Shown here piece after piece: positions 7,256 through 15,500 of a DNA stretch of 27,223 nucleotides. The stretch comes from Nitrospira sp. UBA6493 (lineage in GTDB: Bacteria > Nitrospirota > Nitrospiria > Nitrospirales > Nitrospiraceae): positions 1 to 27,223 of the forward strand of contig DJMJ01000051.1 in assembly GCA_002435325.1 (NCBI GenBank), read 5' to 3'. The position numbers and the translations under genes are program-made. Each line of letters begins with the position of its first letter. Position 1 is the stretch's first letter. The notes beneath the pieces were generated by a model. It did no database searches. It was not told where the DNA came from and saw nothing but the letters and a program-made list of their open reading frames with translations.

Positions 7256-8806
7256 ATGGAGGAACAGCAGCATACTCCGTTCGTAATTTTTGATCATGGA
7301 ACGCCTATTTACCCTCCCCATGACATTCACGAACGCACACTGGAAATCTTGGAAGAACTCCAACCTTTAGCCCCAGAAGTCGCAGTTCGCGAGCTTGTTA
7401 AGCGTCGCACCCTGCAGCCGTTCACGTGGCATTCAGCAATTGCTCATATCTTTCAGGACTATCAGGAGCCTGGCAAAAGATATCATGGGATGGAAAAACG
7501 ACTATTTTCCTTGATTCCTCTTATGGTCCAACAGCCTTCCATCACAGCTTGGCACGCTCTACTTGAAGAACTTATCAAGAACATCGATGCTTACAGTGGA
7601 TGGTCATTTTCGTGGCAAAGGGCTCATGCGGAGGAATCTACTGTTCGTGGCGGAGATGGCTTTTATTACACAACTCTCGAAGACGGAACAGTTGTCCGTC
7701 TTCATGGATCTAAGATGTCCGCTGAGGTTCGCCTGGACTACATTCATGACTCAGTAACACGATCCTATGGTCGAGTCCGCCAGATCCTGGACACATTTTC
7801 TTTATTTGCGGTGTCTGGTGATTTCAAGGAGCATCCTGAGGCTTACCCGTCTTCACTCCGAATGGTATTGGGAAACAAAGAATGGTACCGCGGTCGATTC
7901 CCTTGGCATCGCATGCAACACGGAGTAATGCGCTCCTCACGCTGGCGACCATTCAGCAATCTTTGCGATCCAGATTGGCTCAGCGAAGATCTCATGGCAA
8001 GAATTGCAGTCGCTTCTGGTGCGGGAACTTGGACAAACCAGGTAACTCGCTACAAAGACAAAGTAAGCCAACTCGACCCCGATTGTAGCGGCCAATTGGA
8101 CTGCGTAGTCGACACAGATCTTTGAATTGGAGAAGAAGAAGGATCGTACATCAAGTTTGAGGGGCAAACATTTCGTTGGATCAACGGAATACCGCAAAGC
8201 AGCGCCATCTTAAGCATTGGAACGAAAGGGCCTGACTCCAATTATCGCGATGCCTATAAAGCACTTAATCGGTTTACCAGCACACTGGTGTGGATTTCCA
8301 ATACGCGGATCGTCTTAGGAAACGGAGTTGGTGGAAGGAAACGTGCAATGCCAATGACATGGGCACCACGCTTGAGCGGCGGCACATTGTTGTCTAAAGA
8401 TATTGTCCAAGCAATGCAGTCTGTTGGCAAAAACGAAGCCGATTCGTTAGCGCTAGCCTTTTTCAAGAAAGGCAAAAACTCAAACAGTGTCTTCTATGAG
8501 TACCTGAACTATTGGAAAGTAATTGAAATTGCGATCCCTGAAAAAGCCAACCGATGGGGATGGATAAACTCCACCGCAGTTAAATTGGTAAGGCCAGAAG
8601 ATATCCCGTCAGATTTGGGGACAGCAAAATCAATTGCTGAATATCTCGACTACTATTGCCGCTCCGCCATTGCCCATGTATTTAGAAAGCCTTACATCAA
8701 CCCCGATAATTTCGACGACTCGCGGCGCATTTCTAAACACGTGTTTCTTGTCGAAGAGCTGGCCAGAAATGCAATGCAGGATGTCATGGGCATTAAGCGA
8801 TTGTGA
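7256..8806 (+). pseudogene. HEPN-like (MauJ/Apea-like) protein gene with one internal TGA
   Basis: One frame runs from an ATG at 7256 (GGAG 8 nt upstream) to a stop at 8804-8806, broken only by TGA at 8123-8125 (codon 290). The 54 codons between that TGA and the next possible start (GTG 8288) read as normal protein (FEGQTFRWINGIP, SNYRDAYKALNRF), so I treat it as one gene of about 516 codons. The N-terminal 289 residues are unrecognised. The C-terminal part has EYLNYWKVIEIA and then RSAIAHVF, in which Arg469 and His474 form the Rx4H motif of HEPN domains. The ending resembles proteins annotated MauJ. Many HEPN proteins are RNases of toxin or defence systems. It may be a nonsense mutant, a read-through gene, or two coupled genes. 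Its position beside Fic and RelE genes suits an accessory role. Confidence 0.5.
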
Positions 8807-9051
8807 CAATAAAGAAACAAAGGGAATCTTTTCTGGGGACTCGGCATGATGCAATCCCCCCGCATTAGCCACCCGCCTTCGGCAGAGTTGCACAGGACAT
8901 ATGAGGACACATGACATAGGGTCAGACCTGAGTATTAACTTATTGTGAAGTGGGCTTGGAATACAGATGAGGATCTTTCCTGATTGCTCGGCGTGATGCA
9001 ATCCCAACCGCCCCCCATTTCCCGGTATGCAAAGGCCACTACCCCATCAGT
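8807..9051. repeat. Gene-free stretch with a degenerate direct repeat
   Basis: No convincing gene lies between 8807 and 9122. Bases 8823-8858 and 8970-9005 are similar (shared GGA-TCTTT-CTG and CTCGGC-TGATGCAATCCC, with one substitution in the latter). Between them is GGGTCAGACCTGAGTATTAA (8919-8938), resembling scattered short repeats near REP-associated or IS transposases. This looks like remnants of small mobile or repeat elements. The promoter of the toxin-antitoxin pair begins at 9052. Confidence 0.4.
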
Positions 9052-9103
9052 TTGACGGCACCCCGCCTGCGGCTGTATTATCACGACCAGTATTCTGGTC
9101 ATG
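9052..9103 (+). promoter_or_regulatory. Promoter and operator of the Phd-RelE pair
   Basis: TTGACG (9052-9057) and TATTAT (9076-9081) are 18 nt apart. Immediately downstream is the palindrome GACCAG-TATT-CTGGTC (9085-9100), extended by outer CA/TG at 9082 and 9103. It sits at the expected transcription start, the usual site for autorepression by a Phd/YefM antitoxin or its complex with the toxin. Confidence 0.65.
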
Positions 9104-9122
9104 TTTTCAGTTGAGGTATCCT

Positions 9123-9419
9123 ATGGCAAAAACGCTGCCCTTATCAGAAGTGAAGACTCGGCTTCCGGAGCTGATCACCGGCGTCGATGAACGTGAGGAA
9201 GAGGTGATCGTCACCAAGAACGGCAGGCCCGCGGCGGTGCTCGTCAACGTGCAGGAGTATGCCCGCCTGAAAGAGACGCTCGACGTGCTGAGCGATCCGG
9301 CCATGATGCACCAGATCGCCGAGAGCCGGGCCTTCTACCGAACTGGCAAGAAAGGCCTCTCATTCGAGGACGTGTTCGGGGAACCGATTGCGCCCGCCAA
9401 GAAGCGCCGCACTGCGTGA
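9123..9419 (+). CDS. Phd/YefM-family antitoxin
   Basis: The 98-residue product has the N-terminal DNA-binding fold of Phd/YefM antitoxins (LPLSEVKTRLPELITGVDER, then EVIVTKNGRPAAVLVNVQEY). A variable C-terminal tail follows that would wrap and inhibit the toxin. The ATG at 9123 follows GAGG at a good distance; upstream extension to 9027 is not needed. The last codons overlap the toxin start (GTGA), the typical translational coupling of these modules. Expected to repress its own promoter through the palindrome at 9085-9100. Confidence 0.88.
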   Translation: MAKTLPLSEVKTRLPELITGVDEREEEVIVTKNGRPAAVLVNVQEYARLKETLDVLSDPAMMHQIAESRAFYRTGKKGLSFEDVFGEPIAPAKKRRTA

Positions 9420-9706
9420 AGCCCTTTCAGCCCGTCATCCCTCCGCATGTGGCGGAGGTCATCCGCGCGCTCCATCCCGATCTGAAACGATCGATCAAAG
9501 CCGCGATTCGCGCGATTGCCATCGATCCGGAATGCGGGGAGCCGCTGCGCCGCGAGCTGCGCGGACTCTGGAAGTTTCGCGTGCGCCGCTTTCGGATCGT
9601 CTATGCCACCGACCGAGCCCGCCACACCATTCGCCTCATGGCCGTTGGCCCTCGCCAATCGATCTACGAAGACCTCACGGCTCAGCTGCGGGGAAAAGTC
9701 GAATAA
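9416..9706 (+). CDS. RelE/ParE-family toxin
   Basis: This 96-residue protein fits the compact RelE/ParE fold: an N-terminal helical hairpin (HPDLKRSIKAAIRAIAIDP), then GEPLRRELRGLWKFRVRRFR, and the strand RIVYATDRARHTIRLMAVG with a C-terminal segment RQSIYEDL. RelE-type members cleave mRNA on the ribosome, ParE-type members inhibit gyrase; the central basic strand and the partner family favour a RelE-type enzyme, but I cannot decide from sequence alone. It starts at a GTG overlapping the antitoxin stop by four bases. Full length, with no sign of decay. Confidence 0.85.
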   Translation: MKPFQPVIPPHVAEVIRALHPDLKRSIKAAIRAIAIDPECGEPLRRELRGLWKFRVRRFRIVYATDRARHTIRLMAVGPRQSIYEDLTAQLRGKVE

Positions 9707-9807
9707 CGGCGGGGAGAGGAATCGGGGACATTCTCCGTTCAGCGACGAGCGGCCTATCCTCGGCGGTTCGGAGCGTCTTCCATCATGGTGCGAGCGTGAT
9801 GTCCCCA

Positions 9808-10758
9808 TCACACAGCTTGCGTTCGACAGAGTTTCTCGATCTGCCGCTGAACTATAGGGCGGACGTTGGTGAACGACAAGCCGAATTCGCGCGGACTAAT
9901 CCAGCGCACCACAGCGCCTTCGATGACGACCGGGTTGGCCGTGCCCTGCAGAAAAATGCAACACTTCACGCTCTCCCCGACCGGAACCGTCGCAAAACTC
10001 GTCATGCGACAGCCCCACGGAGACAGATCGCGCAGCACGCCCTCCCCGGTCATTGCTCGGCCTTTTGTCGAAAAGTGACTCTGCAAACAAACCGGTGCAC
10101 GGGCATGCCGCCGCTTATCTGCTGCGCGACCGCGCGACGCTGGTTGGTCCTGGTGCGTCAAGATGCGAGCCTGCCGTACTCGTCGTATAGGCAGGCCTGA
10201 TGAACCAGTCTTCTTTTTATCAAACACGCGATGGCTTTTCAGACGCTCCATCTGCCCTCGCAGCCATTTCCAGGCCTGCTCCAGCACTGCTTCGACATGA
10301 CGCTGTAATGGTCGGCTGCTGGCCTTCACCTCGTTTATCCAGACACGCCACGTCCTCTTCGACTGCGGGATTGGAGCTCGCCCCCCGGAACTCAGATACT
10401 TGATCCTTTGCGCCACGTCACGAAATCCAGGGGTGTCTTTTCTAATCCACCCATATACTTCGAGACTCTCCGCATACCGCTCCAGTAATTCCAATGTCTG
10501 CCCCATATGATAAAGAATGTGCTGTTGCTCTTCGGACGACAACGCAGGCGCCACGGATGCTTGCCGAAACGCCATCACGGCTTCTTCATGACGCCCGGAG
10601 GCCTTAAGACATAAGGCTATCTGCACATAGGCTTTCCCCGCACAGTCCGGATTGAGAGCGGCTTTTGAGAAATCCTGGATCGCCTGAGGAAACATCTGCA
10701 CCTGCTTGAGGACCAGCCCGCGCTCATAATAATCGCGCGCCGACATCTGCTGCCCCAT
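9808..10758 (-). CDS. TPR-PilZ domain protein
   Basis: Residues about 7-105 hold three TPR-like helical pairs (ARDYYERGLVLKQVQMFPQA; GKAYVQIALCLKASGRHEEA; HILYHMGQTLELLERYAESL), normally a protein-interaction scaffold. A basic linker leads to a C-terminal PilZ domain (about 214-316) with the c-di-GMP-binding signatures RxxxR (Arg216-Arg220) and DLSPWG (244-249, matching D/NxSxxG). The likely role is a c-di-GMP effector acting through a protein partner. I chose the ATG at 10758 because GGAGG lies 7 nt upstream; a longer form from 10854 lacks a good site. It is convergent with the RelE gene and divergent from rnhA. Between its stop and relE, GGGGACAT (9724-9731) and ATGTCCCC (9799-9806) form a distant inverted pair of unknown meaning. 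Confidence 0.8.
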   Translation of the reverse strand: MGQQMSARDYYERGLVLKQVQMFPQAIQDFSKAALNPDCAGKAYVQIALCLKASGRHEEAVMAFRQASVAPALSSEEQQHILYHMGQTLELLERYAESLEVYGWIRKDTPGFRDVAQRIKYLSSGGRAPIPQSKRTWRVWINEVKASSRPLQRHVEAVLEQAWKWLRGQMERLKSHRVFDKKKTGSSGLPIRRVRQARILTHQDQPASRGRAADKRRHARAPVCLQSHFSTKGRAMTGEGVLRDLSPWGCRMTSFATVPVGESVKCCIFLQGTANPVVIEGAVVRWISPREFGLSFTNVRPIVQRQIEKLCRTQAV

Positions 10759-10974
10759 ATTCAATCCTCCGTGTTTCATCCCGCGCCCCGTGATACGAAG
10801 CCGGATGAGGAGATCTGCAAGACTAACGCCTTGCACTAGAGGCCTATTTTCCATTACTTATCTAGTCGTAACTGTTCGAAGATGGATGAGGCACCAGACA
10901 GGGCGGCCAATATGGTGCGCCGCCCCTACTGAATTAGACCGCAGAAGGATCAAAACGCTTATGAGTGTGCCTAC

Positions 10975-11469
10975 ATGATTGAAATTTATACAGACGGCGC
11001 CTGCAGCGGAAATCCAGGTCCAGGGGGATGGGGCGTGCTGCTGCGTATCAGTGACATCGAAACGGAGCTCTGCGGAGGCGAACCGGCAACGACGAACAAT
11101 CGCATGGAACTGCTGGCGGTCATTGAGGCCTTGCAGTGGCTCAAAGAGCCGGTCAGCGCGCTGGTCTATACCGATTCGCAGTACGTCCAGAAGGGCATCA
11201 GCGAATGGATTCACAACTGGAAGCGGCGAGGCTGGAGAACGGCCGCCAAGGAGCCTGTAAAAAACGAAGATCTTTGGCGCCGCCTGGATGCGCTTGCAGC
11301 GGGCCATACCATCGAATGGCGCTGGGTGAAGGGGCACGCGGGACACCCGGACAACGAGCGGGTGGACTTGCTGGCTCGCGCCGGTCTGGAACAAGCACGC
11401 CGCGCCGGGAAAGCGATCGGTGGGACCGTCGAATATGCCGAGAAACAGTGGGACGGGAATCTTTTCTGA
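10975..11469 (+). CDS. rnhA: Ribonuclease HI
   Basis: This 164-residue protein is a standard bacterial RNase HI that degrades the RNA strand of RNA-DNA hybrids. The catalytic set is complete: Asp7 in YTDGACSGNPGPGGWG, Glu45 in NNRMELLAV, Asp67 in YTDSQYV, and Asp131 in HPDNERVD, with His121 in VKGHAGH. The basic handle KRRGWRTAAKEPVKN is present. The C-terminus is slightly extended (YAEKQWDGNLF). No Shine-Dalgarno sequence is seen; a weak -10-like TTATGA lies 10 nt before the ATG, so a very short leader is possible. Monocistronic by context. Confidence 0.97.
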   Translation: MIEIYTDGACSGNPGPGGWGVLLRISDIETELCGGEPATTNNRMELLAVIEALQWLKEPVSALVYTDSQYVQKGISEWIHNWKRRGWRTAAKEPVKNEDLWRRLDALAAGHTIEWRWVKGHAGHPDNERVDLLARAGLEQARRAGKAIGGTVEYAEKQWDGNLF

Positions 11470-11606
11470 CCAGCCTCTTTTGCCACCCTAGGCGCCTATT
11501 CCCGCACTGTCACGAGCTTCTCGCCCAGACGCCGAGCGGCTATGATTCAGGCCAAGCCTCGTGGCATGATTACCACTTTGCAACCTGTCGCCAGTGTATC
11601 CGTACC

Positions 11607-12584
11607 ATGGCCTTGTTCCTCCATCCTGCGTTTATTCGATTCCTCCTTCTTCTCCTTTTGCTGCTGCTCCCCATCGCGGCCACGCAAGCAGAGAACGTGG
11701 CTCCCGGCGCCCACTGGGGGGCCATCGACTTTCCCGATCGTGACCCTACCCTGGCCGCAGGATTCATGGTCAATCGCTTTACGGAATATAATCCCAGCCG
11801 GAATCGATTCAATGCAGTCAATGAAACAGCCGGATTCAACTTCGCCACTATCAGTTGGACTGACCGGATCAAGGCGCTTCCTGGTTGGTCAGGAAATCTG
11901 ACGCTCGGAGCTGGACCTACCGGCGAAACGCCATCATCCGACCTGCAAAATAACTTCCTCCATCATTTAACCGCCCAGAGTCCGGTTCCCGTTGATCATA
12001 CTCGTGACGGATTCGACTTCATGGCCGGCGGATCGCTGTCCAGGTGGAGCCCGCTGTTTTCATCACGGGATACCGGATTTGCCGGCATGGGAGTCGCCGG
12101 GGGATCCCTCTATCAAGAAGTCTACGGGCGGATCGGGCTGCGACAACTCTCGCTGGCGGAACTGGTCGTCTGGATAATTCCCGATACGGAGCCAGAGCTC
12201 CTGAGAGACGTCTCTCGATTTGTCCGGTTTTCCGCGATGGGCCGGTATAGTCGGCTCTATGGAGGTACTGTCTATCCAGGAGCGGTTATCGCTGACCACA
12301 ACTACTTGGGCCAGGCCTCGGTGTCGTTTGCGGATTATGATGCAGGCAACAGTCCCGTGCCGCAATGGGAGCTGGAAGTGGCGCTCACATATGATTCGGG
12401 CTTGTTCGCATCCCCCAACGGACGTTGGCTGACCCGCCGTTTCGGATCCGTGGCTCTGCATTTTCCCTACGGGACATTTGAGACGTGGAACGATTGGGTG
12501 GGATCAACTGATTCCGGCCCTACCTACGGCTTCAGCGTTATGCTGAAAGCCCTGGATCTGTATTCGCTGTTCGCCGACTTATGA
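11607..12584 (+). CDS. Secreted or outer-membrane protein of unknown function
   Basis: I do not recognise this 325-residue protein. It starts with a strong signal peptide: a short N-region, then a run of leucines (RFLLLLLLLLLP) and a probable cleavage site near ATQA-EN. The mature part is rich in aromatic residues and alternating strand-like segments (NLTLGAGPTGE, GFDFMAGGSL, QWELEVALTYDSG, YGFSVMLKALDLY) and ends in a hydrophobic-acidic tail. This suggests a beta-barrel or periplasmic beta protein. I chose the ATG at 11607 because it opens the signal peptide; a much longer frame upstream overlaps rnhA and is not plausible. No clear ribosome-binding site is visible. Confidence 0.6.
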   Translation: MALFLHPAFIRFLLLLLLLLLPIAATQAENVAPGAHWGAIDFPDRDPTLAAGFMVNRFTEYNPSRNRFNAVNETAGFNFATISWTDRIKALPGWSGNLTLGAGPTGETPSSDLQNNFLHHLTAQSPVPVDHTRDGFDFMAGGSLSRWSPLFSSRDTGFAGMGVAGGSLYQEVYGRIGLRQLSLAELVVWIIPDTEPELLRDVSRFVRFSAMGRYSRLYGGTVYPGAVIADHNYLGQASVSFADYDAGNSPVPQWELEVALTYDSGLFASPNGRWLTRRFGSVALHFPYGTFETWNDWVGSTDSGPTYGFSVMLKALDLYSLFADL

Positions 12585-12610
12585 GCAGCAGGGATTGAGG
12601 TAACGGGTTC

Positions 12611-12666
12611 GTCTGGTTGATTCGCCTTTCCCGTTCAGGGCATTCCGCACACTGAATCAACCAGAC
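12611..12666. terminator. Large hairpin between convergent genes
   Basis: GTCTGGTTGATTC (12611-12623) and GAATCAACCAGAC (12654-12666) are perfect 13-bp complements around 30 nt. The hairpin lies between two convergent stops (12584 and 12684), where a shared bidirectional terminator is expected. Neither side has a proper T-run, so Rho-independent termination is not certain. Confidence 0.5.
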
Positions 12667-12683
12667 ATCCCTTCTTCCCTCTG

Positions 12684-13466
12684 CTAGCGGCCTTTCGATT
12701 CCGCCAGATCCCCATAGGCCCGCAAGAGGTCGGCAAGCGAGAGCACGCCGATAATCGTCCTGTCGGCCGTGACGGCCAGGTGGCGAATGCCCTCTTTTTT
12801 CATGATGGCAACGGCCTCGGCCAACGACTCGGTCTCTTCGATCGTCACCACCGGCTTGCTCATACACATCATGACCGTGGTCTGGTTGGGATCCAGCCCC
12901 TTGGCGACGGCTTTCCGGCTCAAATCTGAATCCGTCACAATACCAATGTAGCGGGAGCCATCATCCACGATCAACGACCCGACTTTATACTTTTGCAGGA
13001 GGCGTCCCGCTTCCTTGATGGTCGCGCCACGATGTACGCTACGCACATCGTGACTCATGTAGTCTTCGACTGTATGCCGCGTCAGGGATTTGCCTCCCAG
13101 AGCTGCCTGCCGCGAGACTTGAATCCGATACCGCATCTCCAAGTCTGACAGGCATCTTTCAAGCACCTGCCGCCGTTGGTGCAAACTTTCCCGCTCAATA
13201 TCTTGCATGCCGCTTTCTTGGGCCTCTTCAGGCACCAGCGGCGCCTCGCCGGTCTTGGCGTAGATATAGGCTTCCAGTTCATCCGAAGCCTGGCCGTACA
13301 CCTGGCTGATCAATTCTTCCGCTGCATCGTCGAACGCTTCGATCGGCGTCGTCGATCGCTTGCGCGACAAAAACGGCTGAAACAGGCCGAGCTGCTTGCG
13401 AAATCGCTCGATGTATCGCTTGAGAATATCGGTCCGGACTAATCCGGTGCGCACTCGTTTTGGCAT
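12684..13466 (-). CDS. CBS-domain protein
   Basis: The 260-residue protein has a helical, charged N-terminal half (to about residue 130) without recognisable motifs, followed by a pair of CBS domains (about 133-190 and 198-255; VEDYMSHDVRSVHRGATIKE, GIVTDSDLSRKAV, then TIEETESLAEAVAIMKKEGI, GVLSLADLLRA). CBS pairs usually bind adenosine nucleotides and act as energy sensors. The start ATG is preceded by AGGAGG. It lies 83 bp downstream of nirA on the same strand and may be the last gene of the nitrite-assimilation transcript, but a functional link is only positional. Confidence 0.8.
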   Translation of the reverse strand: MPKRVRTGLVRTDILKRYIERFRKQLGLFQPFLSRKRSTTPIEAFDDAAEELISQVYGQASDELEAYIYAKTGEAPLVPEEAQESGMQDIERESLHQRRQVLERCLSDLEMRYRIQVSRQAALGGKSLTRHTVEDYMSHDVRSVHRGATIKEAGRLLQKYKVGSLIVDDGSRYIGIVTDSDLSRKAVAKGLDPNQTTVMMCMSKPVVTIEETESLAEAVAIMKKEGIRHLAVTADRTIIGVLSLADLLRAYGDLAESKGR

Positions 13467-13549
13467 AGGGCCTCCTGGTTAGATGGCAGAGAATACCCCA
13501 CCCTGCACTGCAGCTCAAGCCATGAGCGATCATCGGGGACGCCGCAGAA

Positions 13550-15124
13550 TCAGGCCACTTGCCGCTTGGACGCATCCTGCCCTGCCTCACTGGCCGGCGC
13601 GGGTTTTTTCGGATCCCGGCCTCGCGTGCGATGCATCTTGTCCCTGGTGTGATAGGGCACCAGCCCTTCCAATACAGCCGGCAGTTTCTGACAGGGCACA
13701 TCCTCCATGATCTTGATGGCCAGTTTCGGATCGGGCCCTGACCGGCCGCCGACATAGATATCCACCGCCTCGACGACTTTGCCGTCGATCTTGACCTTCT
13801 TCCCCAACAAGCCCACATCCGCCACCAGATGATTGCCGCAGCTGGCCGGGCATCCGGACCAGTGCATGGTAATCGGCTTCAGGGCGCTGCCGAGACGTCC
13901 TTCCAGCGCTTTGGCCGTCTCGACCGCCTTCCGCTTTGTTTCGATAACGGCCAGATTGCAGTAATCGCTGCCGACGCAGCTTACCAGCCCTTTGTAGAGG
14001 GCGGACGGATTGTAGGCGAATTGCTTTAACAGCGGCTCGTCCGCCAGATCTCCGACGGTCCGATCGCTGATATTGGGAATGATCACCGCCTGGCTCGGCG
14101 TGATCCGGACCTCCCCATTGCCGTATTTTTCCGCCAGGCTCAGGATCTTCAACAGATCCGCCGCTTTCACCCGCCCGACGAGCACTTTCAGGCCGGCGTA
14201 GTTCATCCCCCGTTGCCGTTGACGAAAGATTCCGACATGGTCTTGCTCACCCGGTTTCCTGGCATCCATCCCCGCCGGCGCAAGCCGCTTGCCCACACGG
14301 GCTTCGACTTCGGCCCGGAACTTCTCCTCCCCCCACTCTTCGATCAGGAACGCGAGGCGGGCTTGCGTGCGGTTTTCACGCGGTCCGTGATCGCGGTAGA
14401 TTTCCAAAACCGCCCGGCAGACATCCAGCGCTTCGGCCGGGTTGACGAACACATCCAGCGGCGTGGCGATCCGGTACCCGCCCGATCCCAGCTTGCCGCC
14501 CACCAGCACATTGAATCCCACGCAGCGGTCATGGCCCAGATCATAGTGCGCCGGAACCAGCGCCAGATCTTGCGTCTCCATATGCACGCAGTTATGCGGG
14601 CATCCGGTCACCGCCACATTCAGCTTTCGCGGCAGATTGGAATAGGCCGGATTGCCGAGAATCTCCTCGTTGAGGGCCCGCACCAGCGCCGTGGTTTCGA
14701 CGATCTCATCGGGATTGAGCCCGGAGACCGCGCAGGTCATCACGTTGCGGACATTGTCCATGCCGGTTTGCAGGGACGTCAGTCCGACCCCGTCCATCCT
14801 GGCAAACACCGCCGGCACGTCTTCGATCTTGATGTTCCGGAGTTGGATTTGTTGCCTGGTAGTCAGATCCAACACTCCGTTCCCATAGGTCGACGCAATC
14901 TCGGCCAGCGCCCGCAGTTGATAGGACGACGTGTGCCCTCCGGGAATCCGCACCCGCACCATGAACAGCCCGGGCGTCGGATTGCGCAGAAAGAGGCCAT
15001 ACCACTTGAGCCGCTGGACATCGGCCTCAGGAATCGACTCCCACCCGCTCGCCGCATAGTGGGTAATCAGCTCCCGCACCGTCAATCCATCACGCTCAGC
15101 CTTGATCGCCTCGATCTTGTTCAT
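13550..15124 (-). CDS. nirA: Ferredoxin-type assimilatory nitrite reductase
   Basis: The 524-residue product belongs to the siroheme/[4Fe-4S] nitrite-sulfite reductase family and should reduce nitrite to ammonium with six electrons from ferredoxin. The cluster and siroheme ligands are all present: Cys383 and Cys389 (SCVGSDYC, a Cx5C pair) and Cys425 and Cys429 (GCPASC). The ferredoxin-like repeats are present in both halves (GLFMVRVRIPGGH; GVLDLTTRQQIQLRNI; GEVRITPSQAVIIPNI). The C-terminal ~25 residues are a lysine/alanine-rich tail. I chose the ATG at 15124, preceded by GGGAGGA; the longer frame to 15211 overlaps the small upstream gene. Nitrite reductase rather than sulfite reductase is favoured by the adjacent nitrite transporter and PII/GS genes. 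Confidence 0.92.
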   Translation of the reverse strand: MNKIEAIKAERDGLTVRELITHYAASGWESIPEADVQRLKWYGLFLRNPTPGLFMVRVRIPGGHTSSYQLRALAEIASTYGNGVLDLTTRQQIQLRNIKIEDVPAVFARMDGVGLTSLQTGMDNVRNVMTCAVSGLNPDEIVETTALVRALNEEILGNPAYSNLPRKLNVAVTGCPHNCVHMETQDLALVPAHYDLGHDRCVGFNVLVGGKLGSGGYRIATPLDVFVNPAEALDVCRAVLEIYRDHGPRENRTQARLAFLIEEWGEEKFRAEVEARVGKRLAPAGMDARKPGEQDHVGIFRQRQRGMNYAGLKVLVGRVKAADLLKILSLAEKYGNGEVRITPSQAVIIPNISDRTVGDLADEPLLKQFAYNPSALYKGLVSCVGSDYCNLAVIETKRKAVETAKALEGRLGSALKPITMHWSGCPASCGNHLVADVGLLGKKVKIDGKVVEAVDIYVGGRSGPDPKLAIKIMEDVPCQKLPAVLEGLVPYHTRDKMHRTRGRDPKKPAPASEAGQDASKRQVA

Positions 15125-15141
15125 GCCGTCCTCCCTACGGT

Positions 15142-15360
15142 CTAGTTGATTAACTCTACCCGATATCCGGTGACATCCCGTACTAATCGCACGATTCCTG
15201 CCCTGCTCCACCGGTCGACGGCGAGAAACACCTGCGCAAAACAGTCTCCCCCCAGCACGCCGGCAATGTCGTCGAGCGTCGCCGCCCGGCGGGCGCGCAG
15301 CAACTCTCCGAGAGTCTGTTCCAGTGTCATGTCCCGATCACCTGTTCGCTCCCTGTTCAT
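15142..15360 (-). CDS. Small winged-helix-like protein
   Basis: This 72-residue protein begins at an ATG 5 nt after AGGAGG and ends 17 bp before nirA, so it is co-transcribed with it. The segment TLGELLRARRAATLDDIAGV, then a helix (CFAQVFLAVDRWSRAGIV) and a two-strand wing (RLVRDVTGYRVELI), looks like a compact winged helix. It may be a regulator of the nitrite/cyanate genes, but I know no named family for it. The longer frame to 15447 would run through a large palindrome and is less likely. Confidence 0.6.
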   Translation of the reverse strand: MNRERTGDRDMTLEQTLGELLRARRAATLDDIAGVLGGDCFAQVFLAVDRWSRAGIVRLVRDVTGYRVELIN

Positions 15361-15389
15361 CGCCGCCTCCTTTCGTTCCCCCTGAAACA

Positions 15390-15449
15390 CAATGGCGCCA
15401 GCCTCCCGGTTCCCCCCCCGGCGGGGAGTCCTGGAAGCTGGCGCCATTG
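15390..15449 (-). terminator. Long hairpin between cynS and the small winged-helix gene
   Basis: CAATGGCGCCAGC (15390-15402) and GCTGGCGCCATTG (15437-15449) are perfect 13-bp complements. Inside, CTCCC and GGGGAG extend the stem. On the minus strand it follows cynS by ~50 nt and is trailed by TGTGTTTC, a poor T-run. It may terminate partly, or stabilise or process the mRNA so that downstream nirA is expressed differently. Confidence 0.5.
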
Positions 15450-15500
15450 CCAGCCGAACGGCGTCGACAACATCGTCGGCGCCAGAGTGTCCCGATCCTG

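Noticed and set aside
8123..8125. TGA as a selenocysteine codon
   Set aside because: I see no obvious selenocysteine-insertion hairpin directly downstream and no selenoprotein family resemblance; a nonsense change or read-through is simpler.
9724..9806. Inverted pair GGGGACAT/ATGTCCCC as a small mobile element
   Set aside because: Only 8 bp at an 83-bp span with no target duplication; chance is a sufficient explanation.
11136..11606. N-terminal extension of the secreted protein
   Set aside because: It overlaps rnhA out of frame and precedes a perfect signal peptide that must be N-terminal.
14213..15145. 310-codon plus-strand open frame
   Set aside because: It lies antisense to nirA in GC-rich codons, has an Arg/His/Pro-rich composition without domain character, and nirA is unmistakable on the other strand.
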